DNA of 41,906 nucleotides from Acidobacteriota bacterium (GCA_026394055.1 JAPKYZ010000019.1:1-41906), one strand, 5' to 3'. Positions 33,441 through 41,906 are shown, counted from the stretch's first letter. A program made the numbers and translations. Notes: generated from the sequence alone by a model not told the origin.

Positions 33441-34502
33441 CTACTTCTTGCGCGGCGTCGCCACCCGCCCGGCTAACGCATCCTCAACAGCTCGCTCCGC
33501 CAGAGGAGCCATCAGGCGGTAGCCCATGGCGTTGGGGTGCAGGCCGTCTTCGGCGACGTCCTTGCGGAGATATCCGGCGCCATCGCGGACGGAGTTGAAG
33601 TAGTCGAGATAGACGTAGCCTTTGCTCTCGGCCAGGGATTTCATCCAGGCATTCAAGGCGTTGATCGTTGCGGGCGGACGCTGCGGGCTGCGGGCGAAGC
33701 GCGGGTCGATGTTCTGGTTGTAGTCGTGGATGGGGAGGACCGAGCCGAGCACCACTTTGATGTGCGCATGGTCGGCCAGATCGCACATCATGCGGAGGTT
33801 GTTCTGGATGATCTCGATGGGCGTGCCACGGGCGATGTCGTTGGTGCCGGCCAGGACAACCATCACCGCGGGCTTGAGGTTGATGACGTCGGCCTGCATG
33901 CGGCCCAACATCTGGCCGGTGACCTGGCCGCTGATGCCGCGGTTGACGAAGTCTTTGCCGGAGAAGTACTCCTTCAGGGGCCAGCCATCGGTAATGGAAT
34001 CGCCCATGAAGACGACGCGCGGCTTGCCAGAGGCGGGCGCGCCGAGCTGCGAGTTGGCCTCTTTGTAGCGGGCCAGGTTGTCGCGATCGGCGGGCGTCAG
34101 CTGTGATTCGCGGCTGTCGATCAAGGCCTGGAAATGATTCTCCAGCTTGCCCCAGCCATCGCGCAGTTCATTGAGTTGCTGCGCGCCCACGGCCGGGAAT
34201 GGGATGGGCTTGGGCAGAGCATCGGCAAGCATCAAGTAGTTCTTGTAAAGGCCCAGCAGGGTGTAGGTGAGCTTGGTGCTTTGAGGCGTGCGGTCCAAGG
34301 CAAGACGGGTGGGGCGGATCTGCTCAAGGATGGGCCCGGCAGCGCGGGGCAGGTCCGGGATGACGATGGCCACCGATTCCGCCACCATCTGCATCCGCTC
34401 AGTCAGCTTGCTCAGCTCCGTCGCCGGGAGCAGGGCGGGCTGCTGCGCATAGGCGGCGGTGGCAAGGGTGGCTAGGCTGGCTAAGGCCAAAAACGCTCTC
34501 AT
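33441..34502 (-). CDS. Exported SGNH/GDSL-family hydrolase
   Basis: A 353-residue protein with a signal peptide ending near A-Y-A-Q (~20). Residues ~25-150 are helical and not recognised. The SGNH domain follows with all blocks: F-M-G-D-S-I-T-D-G-W (Ser), G-I-S-G-Q (Gly), A-G-T-N-D-I-A (Asn) and D-G-L-H-P-N (Asp/His). It probably deacylates or deacetylates carbohydrate or lipid substrates outside the cytoplasm, as related platelet-activating-factor-acetylhydrolase-like enzymes do. Its ATG overlaps the stop of the DUF3108 gene by 4 bp. It is the last gene of a four-gene operon. Confidence 0.88.
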   Translation of the reverse strand: MRAFLALASLATLATAAYAQQPALLPATELSKLTERMQMVAESVAIVIPDLPRAAGPILEQIRPTRLALDRTPQSTKLTYTLLGLYKNYLMLADALPKPIPFPAVGAQQLNELRDGWGKLENHFQALIDSRESQLTPADRDNLARYKEANSQLGAPASGKPRVVFMGDSITDGWPLKEYFSGKDFVNRGISGQVTGQMLGRMQADVINLKPAVMVVLAGTNDIARGTPIEIIQNNLRMMCDLADHAHIKVVLGSVLPIHDYNQNIDPRFARSPQRPPATINALNAWMKSLAESKGYVYLDYFNSVRDGAGYLRKDVAEDGLHPNAMGYRLMAPLAERAVEDALAGRVATPRKK

Positions 34503-35221
34503 GGATTTTCCTCTTTCACCAGTTGCAGCGTGATGGTGCCGATCAGAATTTGCAGACGCACGCGGATCTGGACGGGGATCTTGCGGTCGTCGTCGGTCAA
34601 CCAGAAAAAGACACGCCCGCTGCGGGGATAAATGACGTTGTTCAGCAGATGGGCTTCATAGCGCACCGCCTTGAAGACACCCAGTGGCGTCTTGACGGTC
34701 TCGCGCTCCTGCGCTTCGACGCGCACGTCAGCGAACTTTTTGCCGTCACTCACTGGCAAGCTGCCACTTTGGCCGACGGCCAGATTCATGCGGCGCAGAG
34801 CCATCAATGCGCCGAGAACATCGTGCACGCAGGCCGGCGTCGAGACGCTGTGGCTGGCGATGACGGAATTCTTGACTAGGTCGCGCTCGACAAAGGAGGC
34901 TTGCTTCTTTTCGCGATCATAGGTGACGCGATTGGAGCGTTGGCGATTGCCTTCGCGCACTTCCATGCCCGTCTCGATGGCGCAGAAGCCGCCGGCCAAG
35001 TTGGCGTGATAGTCGTTGTTGATCTTGTAGAGGCGCGAGACCAAACCGGATGACTCGATGTGCAGCTTGGCTTGGCCAGCGGTGGGGGCGGCGGGCTCCC
35101 ATTTGAGATCCACCGTACCGGCTTGGATCAACCGCCATTCCGCGTTGAAGGTCAGCGCCAGCGGTTTGGGAGCCTGCGCCCAAGCCGCCGCACTTAGCGC
35201 AACCGCGACGAGGAGCCGCAA
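34499..35221 (-). CDS. DUF3108-domain exported protein
   Basis: A 240-residue protein with a short signal peptide (R-L-L-V-A-V-A-L-S-A-A-A-W-A-Q). The body is beta-rich: Y-D-R-E-K-K-Q-A-S-F-V, then V-H-D-V-L-G-A-L-M-A-L-R, V-F-F-W-L-T-D-D-D-R-K-I-P-V, a pattern of the DUF3108 family of predicted periplasmic proteins of unknown role. Translation apparently starts at a TTG immediately after the TAA of the amidohydrolase gene (TAATTG), implying coupled re-initiation. It overlaps the hydrolase gene by 4 bp. Confidence 0.82.
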   Translation of the reverse strand: MRLLVAVALSAAAWAQAPKPLALTFNAEWRLIQAGTVDLKWEPAAPTAGQAKLHIESSGLVSRLYKINNDYHANLAGGFCAIETGMEVREGNRQRSNRVTYDREKKQASFVERDLVKNSVIASHSVSTPACVHDVLGALMALRRMNLAVGQSGSLPVSDGKKFADVRVEAQERETVKTPLGVFKAVRYEAHLLNNVIYPRSGRVFFWLTDDDRKIPVQIRVRLQILIGTITLQLVKEENP

Positions 35222-36649
35222 TTACTGCCGAGCCCCCGTATCCCGATAATTGAGCGGTGCCTTCTGCCCTTCCGGCAACCGCGACTTGTAAAGCACACCG
35301 CCACGGCGCTTGTCGAACGACTCGCGCGCCAGCTTCACCTGCTGCGGGTCATGAAACAGGTCGAGCGCGGTCAAGGCCAAAGTCTTGGCGGCCACCATCA
35401 TGCCCTTCTGGCCGATCGACATGCCATTGGCGGCCACGGCCTGCCAGCTGTGCGCGGGCGTGCCGGGCACCCACGTGGCGGCGTTGAACTCAGCGGCCGG
35501 CAGCATCCAGGTGACATCGGCAAAATCGGTGGACGCACCCGGGGCACCGGCGTCGGGCGGAAGAATCTGCTCCTGCTGTCCCATCGGGTGGTCCTCCATC
35601 ATGCCCAATGTGGTGCGGAGCTTGGTGGCGAAAGCTTGCTCTTCAGCGGAGTACTTCACGCCACCCACCAGCTTCAGGTTCTTGTTGAACAACGACGACA
35701 GATAGTCGTTCGGCAGAATGTTGTAGACCGCGCTGACCAGTTCCATCTCCATGCGCGTCTCAGTCGCCAGCGCTCCGGCTTGGGCGCACTTGATGATACG
35801 CTCCCAGACGCCGTCGAGGATGGCCATGGAGGGCGACCGGGCGTAGATGTAGACCTCGGAAAAATCGGGCACGATGTTGGGGGCCGCGCCGCCGTTGGTG
35901 ATGATGTAGTGGACCCGCGTCTCTTGCGGGATGTGCTCGCGCATTAGTTCGACGGCGTGATTCATCACCATCACGGCGTCGAGCGCGGAGCGGCCCTCTT
36001 GGGGCGCCATCGCTGCGTGAGCCGCCCGGCCATAGAACTTGAACTTGGCAGTGATATTGGCCAGTGAGCTACGGGTGGAAGCTTGGTTGGCGTCGGAAGG
36101 ATGCCAAGTGAGCGCCACGTCCACGCCCTTCAACGCTCCGGCGCGAGCCATGTAGATCTTGCCGCCGCCACCTTCTTCGGCGGGCGTGCCCAGGAAGCGG
36201 ATGGTGCCGGACATCTTGTGGCTTTCGAGGTACTCTTTCACCGTGATGGCGGCATGCGCGGCGGCGACGCCAAATAGATTGTGGCCGCAGCCGTGGCCGG
36301 GCGCGCCGGTCTTGATCGCTTTGCGCTCCGGCACAGAATCCTGCGAGAGACCCGGCAGTGCGTCGAACTCGCCCAAGATCGCGATAACCGGGCTGCCGGA
36401 GCCCCACGTCGCCGTGAACGCCGTGGGGATACCCGCAATGTTGGACTCGACCGCAAAGCCCTGCTCACGCAGCGTCTGCGCCAGCAAGGCCGAGCTTTTC
36501 GATTCCTTGTAACCGACCTCAGCAAACTCCCAGATCTGCCGCGAAAGGGCCGCGTATTGGGGGGCGCGCGACTCCATGCGATCCATCAACTGGGCGCGGG
36601 CCGCGTCAGGCGTTTGCGCCAGCACGATTGCTAGCGCCAGCGTTACCAT
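35222..36649 (-). CDS. M20-family amidohydrolase (AbgB-like), exported
   Basis: A 475-residue metallo-amidohydrolase. After a hydrophobic start (M-V-T-L-A-L-A-I-V-L-A-Q), the M20D features are G-E-F-D-A-L-P-G, G-H-G-C-G-H-N-L-F (metal His), P-A-E-E-G-G-G-G (catalytic Glu), a dimerisation insert and H-A-A-M-A-P-Q-E-G-R. AbgB-type enzymes hydrolyse p-aminobenzoyl-glutamate and similar N-acyl amino acids. The apparent signal peptide, if real, would place it in the periplasm, unlike E. coli AbgB. Its start overlaps the DinB-type gene by 7 bp, and a TTG-started gene follows directly. Confidence 0.88.
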   Translation of the reverse strand: MVTLALAIVLAQTPDAARAQLMDRMESRAPQYAALSRQIWEFAEVGYKESKSSALLAQTLREQGFAVESNIAGIPTAFTATWGSGSPVIAILGEFDALPGLSQDSVPERKAIKTGAPGHGCGHNLFGVAAAHAAITVKEYLESHKMSGTIRFLGTPAEEGGGGKIYMARAGALKGVDVALTWHPSDANQASTRSSLANITAKFKFYGRAAHAAMAPQEGRSALDAVMVMNHAVELMREHIPQETRVHYIITNGGAAPNIVPDFSEVYIYARSPSMAILDGVWERIIKCAQAGALATETRMEMELVSAVYNILPNDYLSSLFNKNLKLVGGVKYSAEEQAFATKLRTTLGMMEDHPMGQQEQILPPDAGAPGASTDFADVTWMLPAAEFNAATWVPGTPAHSWQAVAANGMSIGQKGMMVAAKTLALTALDLFHDPQQVKLARESFDKRRGGVLYKSRLPEGQKAPLNYRDTGARQ

Positions 36650-37158
36650 CCCATCCGCTCCCGCAAGGAGGTGATGTGCGCCACGTGATGGCGGCCATGC
36701 CAGGCGTAGAGCCCGAGTGCCTTATCAAGCTCCGTGCGGCCGTTGGCGGGATGGATGAATGCCTTCTGCCACTGCGCTTCATCCAGGGTCCGCAGCATGC
36801 GCGCCCAGCGCCGATGGAGCACTTCGATCAGTTGCAGTGAAGTCTCCACGGGCTCCGCCTTCGCGTCGTCGAATTCGGCCCACAGCTGCTCTTCGTAGGT
36901 GTTGATGGTTGGCTCCTGCTCGGTCAAGGCCAGCCGGAAGCGGACGTAGCTGTTGATGTGGCTGTCGGCGGTGTGGTGAACCACCTGGCGCAAGGTCCAG
37001 CCACCTTCGCGATACGGGGTGTCGAGCTGAGCGTCAGTGAGGCCGGCGACGGCCGCCTTCATCTCAGCGGGGAGCGTAGCAATTTGTTCCAACCACTCAG
37101 CCCGGTTGGGTCCAGCATAGGAGAAGCGGCCGATGGGGAAACGGAGATCGGTGGACAT
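36643..37158 (-). CDS. DinB/YfiT-type metal-dependent protein (bacillithiol-transferase-like)
   Basis: A 171-residue four-helix-bundle protein with the three metal-binding His regions of the DinB/YfiT group: L-R-Q-V-V-H-H-T-A-D-S-H near 58-70, and H-G-R-H-H-V-A-H near the C-terminus. The start R-F-P-I-G-R-F resembles the YfiT/BstA N-terminus (Y-P-I-G). BstA is a bacillithiol S-transferase in Firmicutes; whether this organism makes bacillithiol is not shown here. It is the first gene of the overlapping run ending with the SGNH hydrolase; 77 bp separate it from the S4 gene upstream. Confidence 0.85.
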   Translation of the reverse strand: MSTDLRFPIGRFSYAGPNRAEWLEQIATLPAEMKAAVAGLTDAQLDTPYREGGWTLRQVVHHTADSHINSYVRFRLALTEQEPTINTYEEQLWAEFDDAKAEPVETSLQLIEVLHRRWARMLRTLDEAQWQKAFIHPANGRTELDKALGLYAWHGRHHVAHITSLRERMGW

Positions 37159-37235
37159 GCTTCTTAGATTGTCACGACTGCGGGCCGGTTTGCCGCGCCG
37201 TTGAAGAGGTTGAGGTTTGGGCGCCGCCTGACGCG

Positions 37236-37607
37236 TTAGACACGGCCGCGGAAGCGCTGGATTTCGCGGCGGTCGCGCTTGTTGGGCCGCCCTTCAGGCA
37301 GGGTCTCAAACTGGGCTTGGGCTTTGCGTTCTTCCGCCAGCTTGGCCCGCTGCGCGCGGCTGGCATCCGTTTCGCGGTAGAGCGTCTGCGCCTGGGCCGC
37401 GGGCCCGCGCATTTCGCTCAACAACAGCACTTCCACCTGAAACTCCCCGCCCTCGTTCTTGATCTGCAGCAGGTCGCCCACCTTCACCTCGCGGGCGGGC
37501 TTGGCGGCGATCGAGTTCGAGAGAATGCGGCCCAGGTCACAGGCGCGGGAAGCGAGTGCGCGGGTCTTGAAGAAGCGGGCGGCCCAGAGCCATTTGTCGA
37601 TGCGCAT
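37236..37607 (-). CDS. hslR: S4-domain RNA-binding protein (Hsp15-like)
   Basis: A 123-residue protein beginning R-I-D-K-W-L-W-A-A-R-F-F-K-T-R, the S4 RNA-binding motif as in Hsp15/HslR, which rescues stalled 50S subunits carrying nascent chains. The S4 fold continues with A-C-D-L-G-R-I and V-K-V-G-D-L-L-Q-I. The C-terminal ~45 residues are very basic (K-R-D-R-R-E-I-Q-R-F-R-G). The length matches the family. It is oriented with the downstream operon but could be transcribed separately. Confidence 0.87.
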   Translation of the reverse strand: MRIDKWLWAARFFKTRALASRACDLGRILSNSIAAKPAREVKVGDLLQIKNEGGEFQVEVLLLSEMRGPAAQAQTLYRETDASRAQRAKLAEERKAQAQFETLPEGRPNKRDRREIQRFRGRV

Positions 37608-37766
37608 GGTGGTTGTGGTGCAGGGGATTCGGCAGAGCGCGCGGCGAACTGAAGGACGGCCGAAACCTGCTCCCTAGTCTAGATCGAGAATAGCGGGTAG
37701 GCGAGGGCGATGCGGCGCTTCTAGCGATCCCGCCTCGTGTGCTGTAGTGCGTGAAACTGTGTACAG

Positions 37767-37777
37767 GTGAACACGCC
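37767..37777 (+). repeat. 11-bp match to the IS-end-like repeat, abutting an antitoxin start codon
   Basis: GTGAACACGCC here is identical to the core at 127-137 and 562-572 and ends directly before ATG 37778. By chance an 11-mer would rarely occur three times in 42 kb. It may be an element remnant or a coincidence within a promoter region. Confidence 0.4.
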
Positions 37778-38035
37778 ATGACTGAGACGCTATCGATCCG
37801 CCTCGACTCCGAAACCAAGAAGCGTCTCGATGCGCTTTCCAAACAGTCCAAGCGCTCGAAGTCTTTCCTTGCAGCGGAGGCCATCACCGCATTTGTCGAC
37901 TCTGAGGAATGGCAGTTGGGAGAGATTCACCAGGGCATCGAAGATCTCGACTCGGGACAATCCGTCGGCCATGAGAAAGTTTCAGAGTGGCTCAAGTCCT
38001 GGGGCAAGGCCGGTGAGACTAAAGCTCCGCGATGA
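37778..38035 (+). CDS. RHH (CopG/ParD-like) antitoxin
   Basis: An 85-residue protein: T-L-S-I-R-L-D-S-E-T-K-K-R-L-D-A-L-S is the classic ribbon-helix-helix beta-strand and first helix, then R-S-K-S-F-L-A-A-E-A-I-T-A-F-V, and a C-terminal part Q-L-G-E-I-H-Q-G-I-E-D-L-D-S-G typical of antitoxins that pair with ParE/RelE toxins. The ATG at 37778 is chosen; an in-frame GTG at 37751 would add nine residues across the 11-bp repeat. It overlaps the toxin gene by 4 bp. Confidence 0.88.
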   Translation: MTETLSIRLDSETKKRLDALSKQSKRSKSFLAAEAITAFVDSEEWQLGEIHQGIEDLDSGQSVGHEKVSEWLKSWGKAGETKAPR

Positions 38036-38316
38036 AGGCCGTTTGGTCTCGCCGAGCGATCCGGCATCTGGTTTCTCTGCGTAACTTCATCGCCAAAGAT
38101 TCCGAGCAGAACGCGGCACTTGTTGCTGAGCGCATCCTGGACTCTGTTGAGCTCCTCGAAACGCAACCCGACAGGGGAAGGCCGGGGCGAGTTCTAGGTA
38201 CGCGAGAGCTGGTTATCCCCAACACTCCTTACCTGATCCCCTACCGAGTCCGTCGGGGCCGGCTTGAAATCATCGCCGTTTTTCACGGCCGTCAAAAGTG
38301 GCCATCCAAGCTCTGA
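38032..38316 (+). CDS. ParE/RelE-superfamily toxin
   Basis: A 94-residue protein: V-W-S-R-R-A-I-R-H-L-V-S-L-R-N-F-I-A-K-D near the start, L-E-T-Q-P-D-R-G-R-P-G-R in the middle, and T-P-Y-L-I-P-Y-R-V-R-R-G-R-L-E-I-I-A-V-F-H-G-R-Q near the end, a standard ParE pattern. ParE members inhibit gyrase and RelE members cut mRNA; which applies here is not evident. The antitoxin is encoded immediately upstream with an ATGA overlap. Confidence 0.9.
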   Translation: MKAVWSRRAIRHLVSLRNFIAKDSEQNAALVAERILDSVELLETQPDRGRPGRVLGTRELVIPNTPYLIPYRVRRGRLEIIAVFHGRQKWPSKL

Positions 38317-38440
38317 GCGAAGTTCAGAAGCTCCCGATCACCGCGAGAGACTCTTCAAGGTGACTCGTTCGAGAACGCCCTCCACAATCCTTGCTACGTC
38401 AAGTCAAGTGCAGAACGACGTAAACATTTATCAGCACCCA

Positions 38441-40381
38441 TCAGCGGCTCAGCGCCGCGATGATCATTTCGGCGTCGTAGACTGCCCCGCCCCAAGGGCC
38501 ACCGCTGGCTTGCTGCAAGGCCGCCCAGAGGCGGGAATCGGCGGGGAGGAGCGGGTCGGGTTGCAGGCCGGGGTGGGGCTCTCGCGCCAGTAGCTCCGCT
38601 TCATCGCCCACGAAGTTCACGGTGCCTTCCAGGTTGTTGCGGTCGATGATGATCTCGATCGGGTCGCCATCGCGGAGCTTGCCGATGGGGCCGCCAGCCA
38701 GGGCTTCGGGCGTGACGTGGCCGATGCAGGCGCCGGTCGAGACGCCGGAGAAGCGGGCGTCGGTGATGACGGCGACATGCTTGCCAAAGTCGAGCATCTT
38801 CAAAGCAGAGGTGACCTGGTAGGTCTCTTCCATGCCGGAGCCCAGGGGTCCGCGGCCGGCCAGGATCAGGATGTCGCCGGCCTTGACGGTGCCGTTCTTG
38901 ATGGCGGCGACGGCGGAAGGTTCGGTGGTGAACACCCGTGCCGGGCCGCGCTTGCGATAGATGCCATCGGCATCGACGACGGAGGCATCGATCGCGGTGG
39001 ACTTGATGACGGAGCCGCCGGGCGACAGATTGCCGGTGGGGAAGCAGACGGTGGAGGTGAGGCCGCGGGAGCGGGCGGTATCACGATCCATGATGATGGC
39101 CCCCGGATCGATGCCGTCCCGCTCCTTCAGCGCTTTGCGGAGCGCGTGGCGGCGCTCAGAATCCTGCCACCAATCAAGCAGCGTGTCCAGCTTTTCGCCG
39201 GTCACCGTGGTGGTGCCCAAGTTCAGTAAGCCCGCAGCGCGCAAATGGAGCATCACCTCCGGCACGCCACCCGCCATGAAGACCTGCACCGTGTGGTGAC
39301 CCACAGGACCATTGGGCAGAGCGTCCACCAGGCGCGGGACTTGGCGGTTGATGCGGGACCAGTCATCCACCGTGGGCCGCCGCAGACCGGCGGCGTGAGC
39401 GGTGGCGGGCAGATGCAGGATCAGGTTCGTCGAGCCGCCAAAGGCCGCGTGAAGTACCATCGCGTTCTCGAGCGCCGCCGGTGTCAACACGTCGCGCATG
39501 GTCATGCCCTTCGACATCAAGTGCAGCACCGCCCGCGCCGAGCGTCTCGCCATGTCCAGCCAGATGGGGTCGCCTGAGGGGGCCAGCGCGGAGTGCGGCA
39601 GCGACATACCCAGCGCCTCCGCCACCACCTGTGAAGTGGCCGCCGTGCCCAGAAACTGGCAGCCGCCGCCGGGCGAGGCACAGGCTTTGCAGCCCATCTC
39701 CTGCGCGTATTCCAGCGTGATGACGTTGTGCGCGAAGCGGGCGCCGATGGTCTGGACCTTGCCCGCGTCTTCCGCATCTTCCGGGGAGAGCGTCACGCCG
39801 CCCGGCACCAGCACGCACGGCAGGTCGAGCGTTCCAGCCAGCGCCATCATCATCGCGGGGAGGCCCTTATCGCACGTGGCGACGCCGATGACGCCCTTGC
39901 GCGTGGGCAGCGAGCGGATGAGGCGGCGGAAGATGATGGCGGCGTCGTTGCGGTACGGCAGCGAATCGAACATGCCGGGCGTGCCCTGGGTGCGGCCGTC
40001 GCAAGGGTCCGTGCAGAAGCCGGCAAAGGGCACCGCGTCGCGTGACTTCAGTTCCTCCGCCGCGGCCTGCATCAGCAAGCCCACTTCCCAGTGGCCAGTG
40101 TGATAGCCCAGGGCGATGGGCGTGCCATCAGCGGCGCGGATGCCGCCGTGCGTCGAAAGAAGAACCACTTCCGGTCCGCCCAGCTTGGCCGGATTCCAGC
40201 CCATGCCAGCGTTTTGGGTCCAGCCGAACAGGTCGCCGGAGGGACGGTTCAGCAGCATGTCCTCGGTGAGCGGGAGAAACCCGTCGGGTCCCTTGGCTTT
40301 GCTGCGCGGCGCAAACAGAGAAGGGTCGCCGGAATCCAGGATTTCCGGAAGGCTGGGTTGACGGGACGAACTGAAACTCAT
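38441..40381 (-). CDS. yjhG: IlvD/Edd-family sugar-acid dehydratase, YjhG/YagF type (D-xylonate dehydratase-like)
   Basis: A 646-residue iron-sulfur dehydratase whose layout follows E. coli YjhG/YagF closely: G-P-D-G-F-L-P-L-T near 34, N-R-P-S-G-D-L-F-G, the cluster cysteines in [17 protein letters not shown] and [22 protein letters not shown], and [11 protein letters not shown] near the end. The family converts aldonic acids such as D-xylonate to 2-keto-3-deoxy acids. True IlvD (valine pathway) is shorter, ~560 residues. It lies 8 bp after the winged-helix regulator gene and is therefore probably co-transcribed with it. Confidence 0.9.
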   Translation of the reverse strand: MSFSSSRQPSLPEILDSGDPSLFAPRSKAKGPDGFLPLTEDMLLNRPSGDLFGWTQNAGMGWNPAKLGGPEVVLLSTHGGIRAADGTPIALGYHTGHWEVGLLMQAAAEELKSRDAVPFAGFCTDPCDGRTQGTPGMFDSLPYRNDAAIIFRRLIRSLPTRKGVIGVATCDKGLPAMMMALAGTLDLPCVLVPGGVTLSPEDAEDAGKVQTIGARFAHNVITLEYAQEMGCKACASPGGGCQFLGTAATSQVVAEALGMSLPHSALAPSGDPIWLDMARRSARAVLHLMSKGMTMRDVLTPAALENAMVLHAAFGGSTNLILHLPATAHAAGLRRPTVDDWSRINRQVPRLVDALPNGPVGHHTVQVFMAGGVPEVMLHLRAAGLLNLGTTTVTGEKLDTLLDWWQDSERRHALRKALKERDGIDPGAIIMDRDTARSRGLTSTVCFPTGNLSPGGSVIKSTAIDASVVDADGIYRKRGPARVFTTEPSAVAAIKNGTVKAGDILILAGRGPLGSGMEETYQVTSALKMLDFGKHVAVITDARFSGVSTGACIGHVTPEALAGGPIGKLRDGDPIEIIIDRNNLEGTVNFVGDEAELLAREPHPGLQPDPLLPADSRLWAALQQASGGPWGGAVYDAEMIIAALSR

Positions 40382-40389
40382 GACGAGCG

Positions 40390-41427
40390 TCAGTTTATCA
40401 AGTGGGCCTTCTTCAAAACGGCCAGATAGCGCGGCTCCCGCTCAATCGAAGTGAAGATGGGGTCCGCCACCACCCCCGGCGTCAGCTCCTTCGCCGGCAC
40501 TTTCTCCAGCGCATCCAGCGCCAGGCTGGTTTCGGTCATTAAGGCGTGGAAGCGCGCTTGCTCCAAGGGAGAGGCCGAACTCAGCTTCGCGCGCGCCTGG
40601 TCGATCTTCTTCGAATCGATGGCGGCCAAGCCCCACATGGCCAGGATGGACGGACTCAGATCGCCCTCGACCTGTTCCCAGGTTTTGGCCGCGGACTTGC
40701 GGCCGCCGTTCCACCACAAGGCCTTGGCCAGTTCAACCCGTTTCGGATCCGTATCGGCGTGGCCTTTCAGGCGGGCGATGGTGGCATTGAAATCGCGCGC
40801 GGAGGCTCGCGCCTGCTGCAGCGGTGTGGCGGGGGCTGGCTTATCACTGTGAGGTTTGCGCGCCGGCGGTTTGGTCTGGACGGCCGCCGGCTGCGGCGCT
40901 TCGTCATCAGCGGTGTCCTTGTTGAACAATTTCAGGCCGAACCAGATACCAGCGCCCGCCAGCACCACTCCCGCCACCGCCAGAATAGGCTTCACCGGAA
41001 GCTGCCTCTGCGGCTCCTCCGGACCATTGTATTCAGGACGGAAGGTCGAGACCGGGGCGTTCTCCGCCCGCACGAAAATCACATTGAAGGCGCCTTTGGG
41101 AACAACAATGTGGATCGGGTCCCGGAGACCTTCGCGGTGGTAGTATTCGGCCAAGCGGTTGCGGAGATGCGACACTTCCAAGCGCACGGTGGCGTTGGTG
41201 CGGGGGTCCCAATCACCGCCCAAACGCATGATCTTGACCCCGATCTCGTACTCCCGCAAGGGGACATCCGGCGCTGCCAGCGCCCGCTCCACCATGAAGC
41301 TGATCAGTTGACGGAGCTTGTCGTGGTCCCCCAGCGTGTTCGATTGGACGATCGATGCCAGACAGACCCGAACGTCTGACGGATCCACGCGGCGAGATAC
41401 GGAACTATTGGAAACACCCGTGCTCAT
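40390..41427 (-). CDS. Membrane-anchored winged-helix regulator-like protein
   Basis: A 345-residue protein. Residues ~20-120 contain the acidobacterial winged-helix module: [44 protein letters not shown] and [13 protein letters not shown] single membrane helix is at ~146-168. A Pro/Lys/Ala-rich linker and a helical C-terminal region (~200-345) resembling TPR-like repeats follow, predicted outside the membrane. This layout resembles ToxR/CadC-type one-component sensors. It precedes the YjhG-type gene by 8 bp, so control of sugar-acid use is a reasonable guess. No DNA target is known. Confidence 0.8.
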   Translation of the reverse strand: MSTGVSNSSVSRRVDPSDVRVCLASIVQSNTLGDHDKLRQLISFMVERALAAPDVPLREYEIGVKIMRLGGDWDPRTNATVRLEVSHLRNRLAEYYHREGLRDPIHIVVPKGAFNVIFVRAENAPVSTFRPEYNGPEEPQRQLPVKPILAVAGVVLAGAGIWFGLKLFNKDTADDEAPQPAAVQTKPPARKPHSDKPAPATPLQQARASARDFNATIARLKGHADTDPKRVELAKALWWNGGRKSAAKTWEQVEGDLSPSILAMWGLAAIDSKKIDQARAKLSSASPLEQARFHALMTETSLALDALEKVPAKELTPGVVADPIFTSIEREPRYLAVLKKAHLIN

Positions 41428-41491
41428 GGTTCATACAACCTCACGGGCCTCATCGGCGTGTAAACGGACGTCTTTAAACCGAACATTATTG

Positions 41492-41510
41492 TGCACTCAC
41501 AAATGCACTC
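41492..41510. promoter_or_regulatory. Direct repeat in the shared upstream region, possible operator
   Basis: TGCACTC occurs at 41492-41498 and 41504-41510, a 12-bp period, in the 151-bp region between the divergent regulator and the second Gfo/Idh/MocA gene. Repeats at about one helical turn suit a winged-helix dimer. This is inference only. Confidence 0.3.
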
Positions 41511-41563
41511 GACGCGGACATTATCGGCGGTGGCAGCCATTGCGCCCGGGGCGGTGGCGGAGA

Positions 41564-41569
41564 TAGAAT
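41564..41569 (+). promoter_or_regulatory. -10 box of the second Gfo/Idh/MocA gene
   Basis: TAGAAT ends 9 nt before the ATG at 41579; no SD sequence or -35 box is clear. It matches the arrangement upstream of the paralogue at 28941. Confidence 0.45.
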
Positions 41570-41578
41570 TCCGGGGCG

Positions 41579-41906
41579 ATGCCCCACACTTCACGCCGCT
41601 ACTTTTTGGGTGCGCTCACGGCCGCGGGTTCCACGCGGGTCTGGGGCGCCAATGACCGGGTCCAGGTTGGCTTTATCGGCTACGGCCTGATTGGCGCGCA
41701 GCACGTCTACGACTTCAAGAACCAGCGCGATGTCGATTGCGCCGCCATGTCGGACGCCTATCAGCCGCGCATGGAAGAAGGGGCGCGCGTGTGCGGACCG
41801 AATACCAAGCAGTATTCCGATTTCCGCAAACTGCTCGATGACAAAGAGCTGCAGGCGATCGTGGTCTCAACGCCGGACCATTGGCATTGCCTGCACACGC
41901 TGATGG
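41579..41906 (+). CDS. Gfo/Idh/MocA-family oxidoreductase, 3' end outside window
   Basis: Open from the ATG at 41579 to the window end (109 residues seen). It begins M-P-H-T-S-R-R-Y-F-L-G, a twin-arginine signal, then A-N-D-R-V-Q-V-G-F-I-G-Y-G-L-I-G (Rossmann), D-F-R-K-L-L-D-D-K-E-L-Q-A-I and V-S-T-P-D-H-W-H. It is clearly a paralogue of the protein encoded at 28941 (shared A-N-D-R-V-x-V-G, D-F-R-K-L-L-D and P-D-H-W-H), but divergent. It is transcribed away from the winged-helix regulator. Confidence 0.85.
   Translation, partial: MPHTSRRYFLGALTAAGSTRVWGANDRVQVGFIGYGLIGAQHVYDFKNQRDVDCAAMSDAYQPRMEEGARVCGPNTKQYSDFRKLLDDKELQAIVVSTPDHWHCLHTLM

Overview
The window looks like part of a high-GC chromosome from an acidobacterium, most likely the Bryobacter/Solibacter group. 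This is inferred from gene families only: two secreted receptors with an N-terminal carboxypeptidase-regulatory/plug/barrel layout ending in an aromatic 'YYF' motif, a PEP-CTERM protein, two Tat-exported Gfo/Idh/MocA oxidoreductases, and a membrane-anchored winged-helix regulator of a type common in that phylum. No rRNA, tRNA, CRISPR array or phage module was seen.

Layout. 1-577: the tail of an IS5-type transposase, an IS-end-like 16-bp repeat present twice, and a gene-free, locally AT-richer stretch with hairpins. 573-4111: cca (minus) diverging from an APC permease fused to a cytoplasmic domain. 4139-8339: a TonB-dependent receptor with a small exported partner (minus), diverging from a DASS carboxylate transporter. 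8367-9041: a Phd/PIN toxin-antitoxin pair whose toxin carries an in-frame stop. 9122-12565: a large Oar-like receptor. 12833-16487: an operon of an ExeM/NucH-type secreted nuclease ending in a dockerin and a PEP-CTERM protein with a cohesin-like body. 16640-19939: a processive-type GT2 glycosyltransferase and a small exported protein, diverging from a GT87-like membrane glycosyltransferase. 19954-21873: a 50-residue zinc ribbon, a repeat protein and yvcK. 22108-25651: a heavy-metal-binding exported protein, an SDR and an ABC exporter pair. 25735-28848: cobalamin genes (a cobC-like phosphatase and cobQ) interleaved with two toxin-antitoxin modules. 28941-32803: a Gfo/Idh/MocA protein and glcEF. 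32806-33400: VapBC. 33441-37607: a compact operon of an SGNH hydrolase, a DUF3108 protein, an M20 amidohydrolase and a DinB-type protein, with an S4 protein upstream. 37778-38316: a RHH/ParE module. 38441-41906: a YjhG/YagF-type sugar-acid dehydratase with its likely regulator, and a second Gfo/Idh/MocA gene cut by the window end.

The content suggests an oligotrophic heterotroph that takes up polymers and ligands through TonB receptors, secretes hydrolases, imports amino acids and dicarboxylates, oxidises glycolate and sugar acids, and salvages cobalamin. Two points stand out. The dockerin-nuclease and cohesin-like PEP-CTERM pair could be a surface-display system. Many genes also have a TANNNT -10 box 6-9 nt before the start codon, which predicts leaderless mRNAs; several exported-protein genes instead have strong Shine-Dalgarno sequences.
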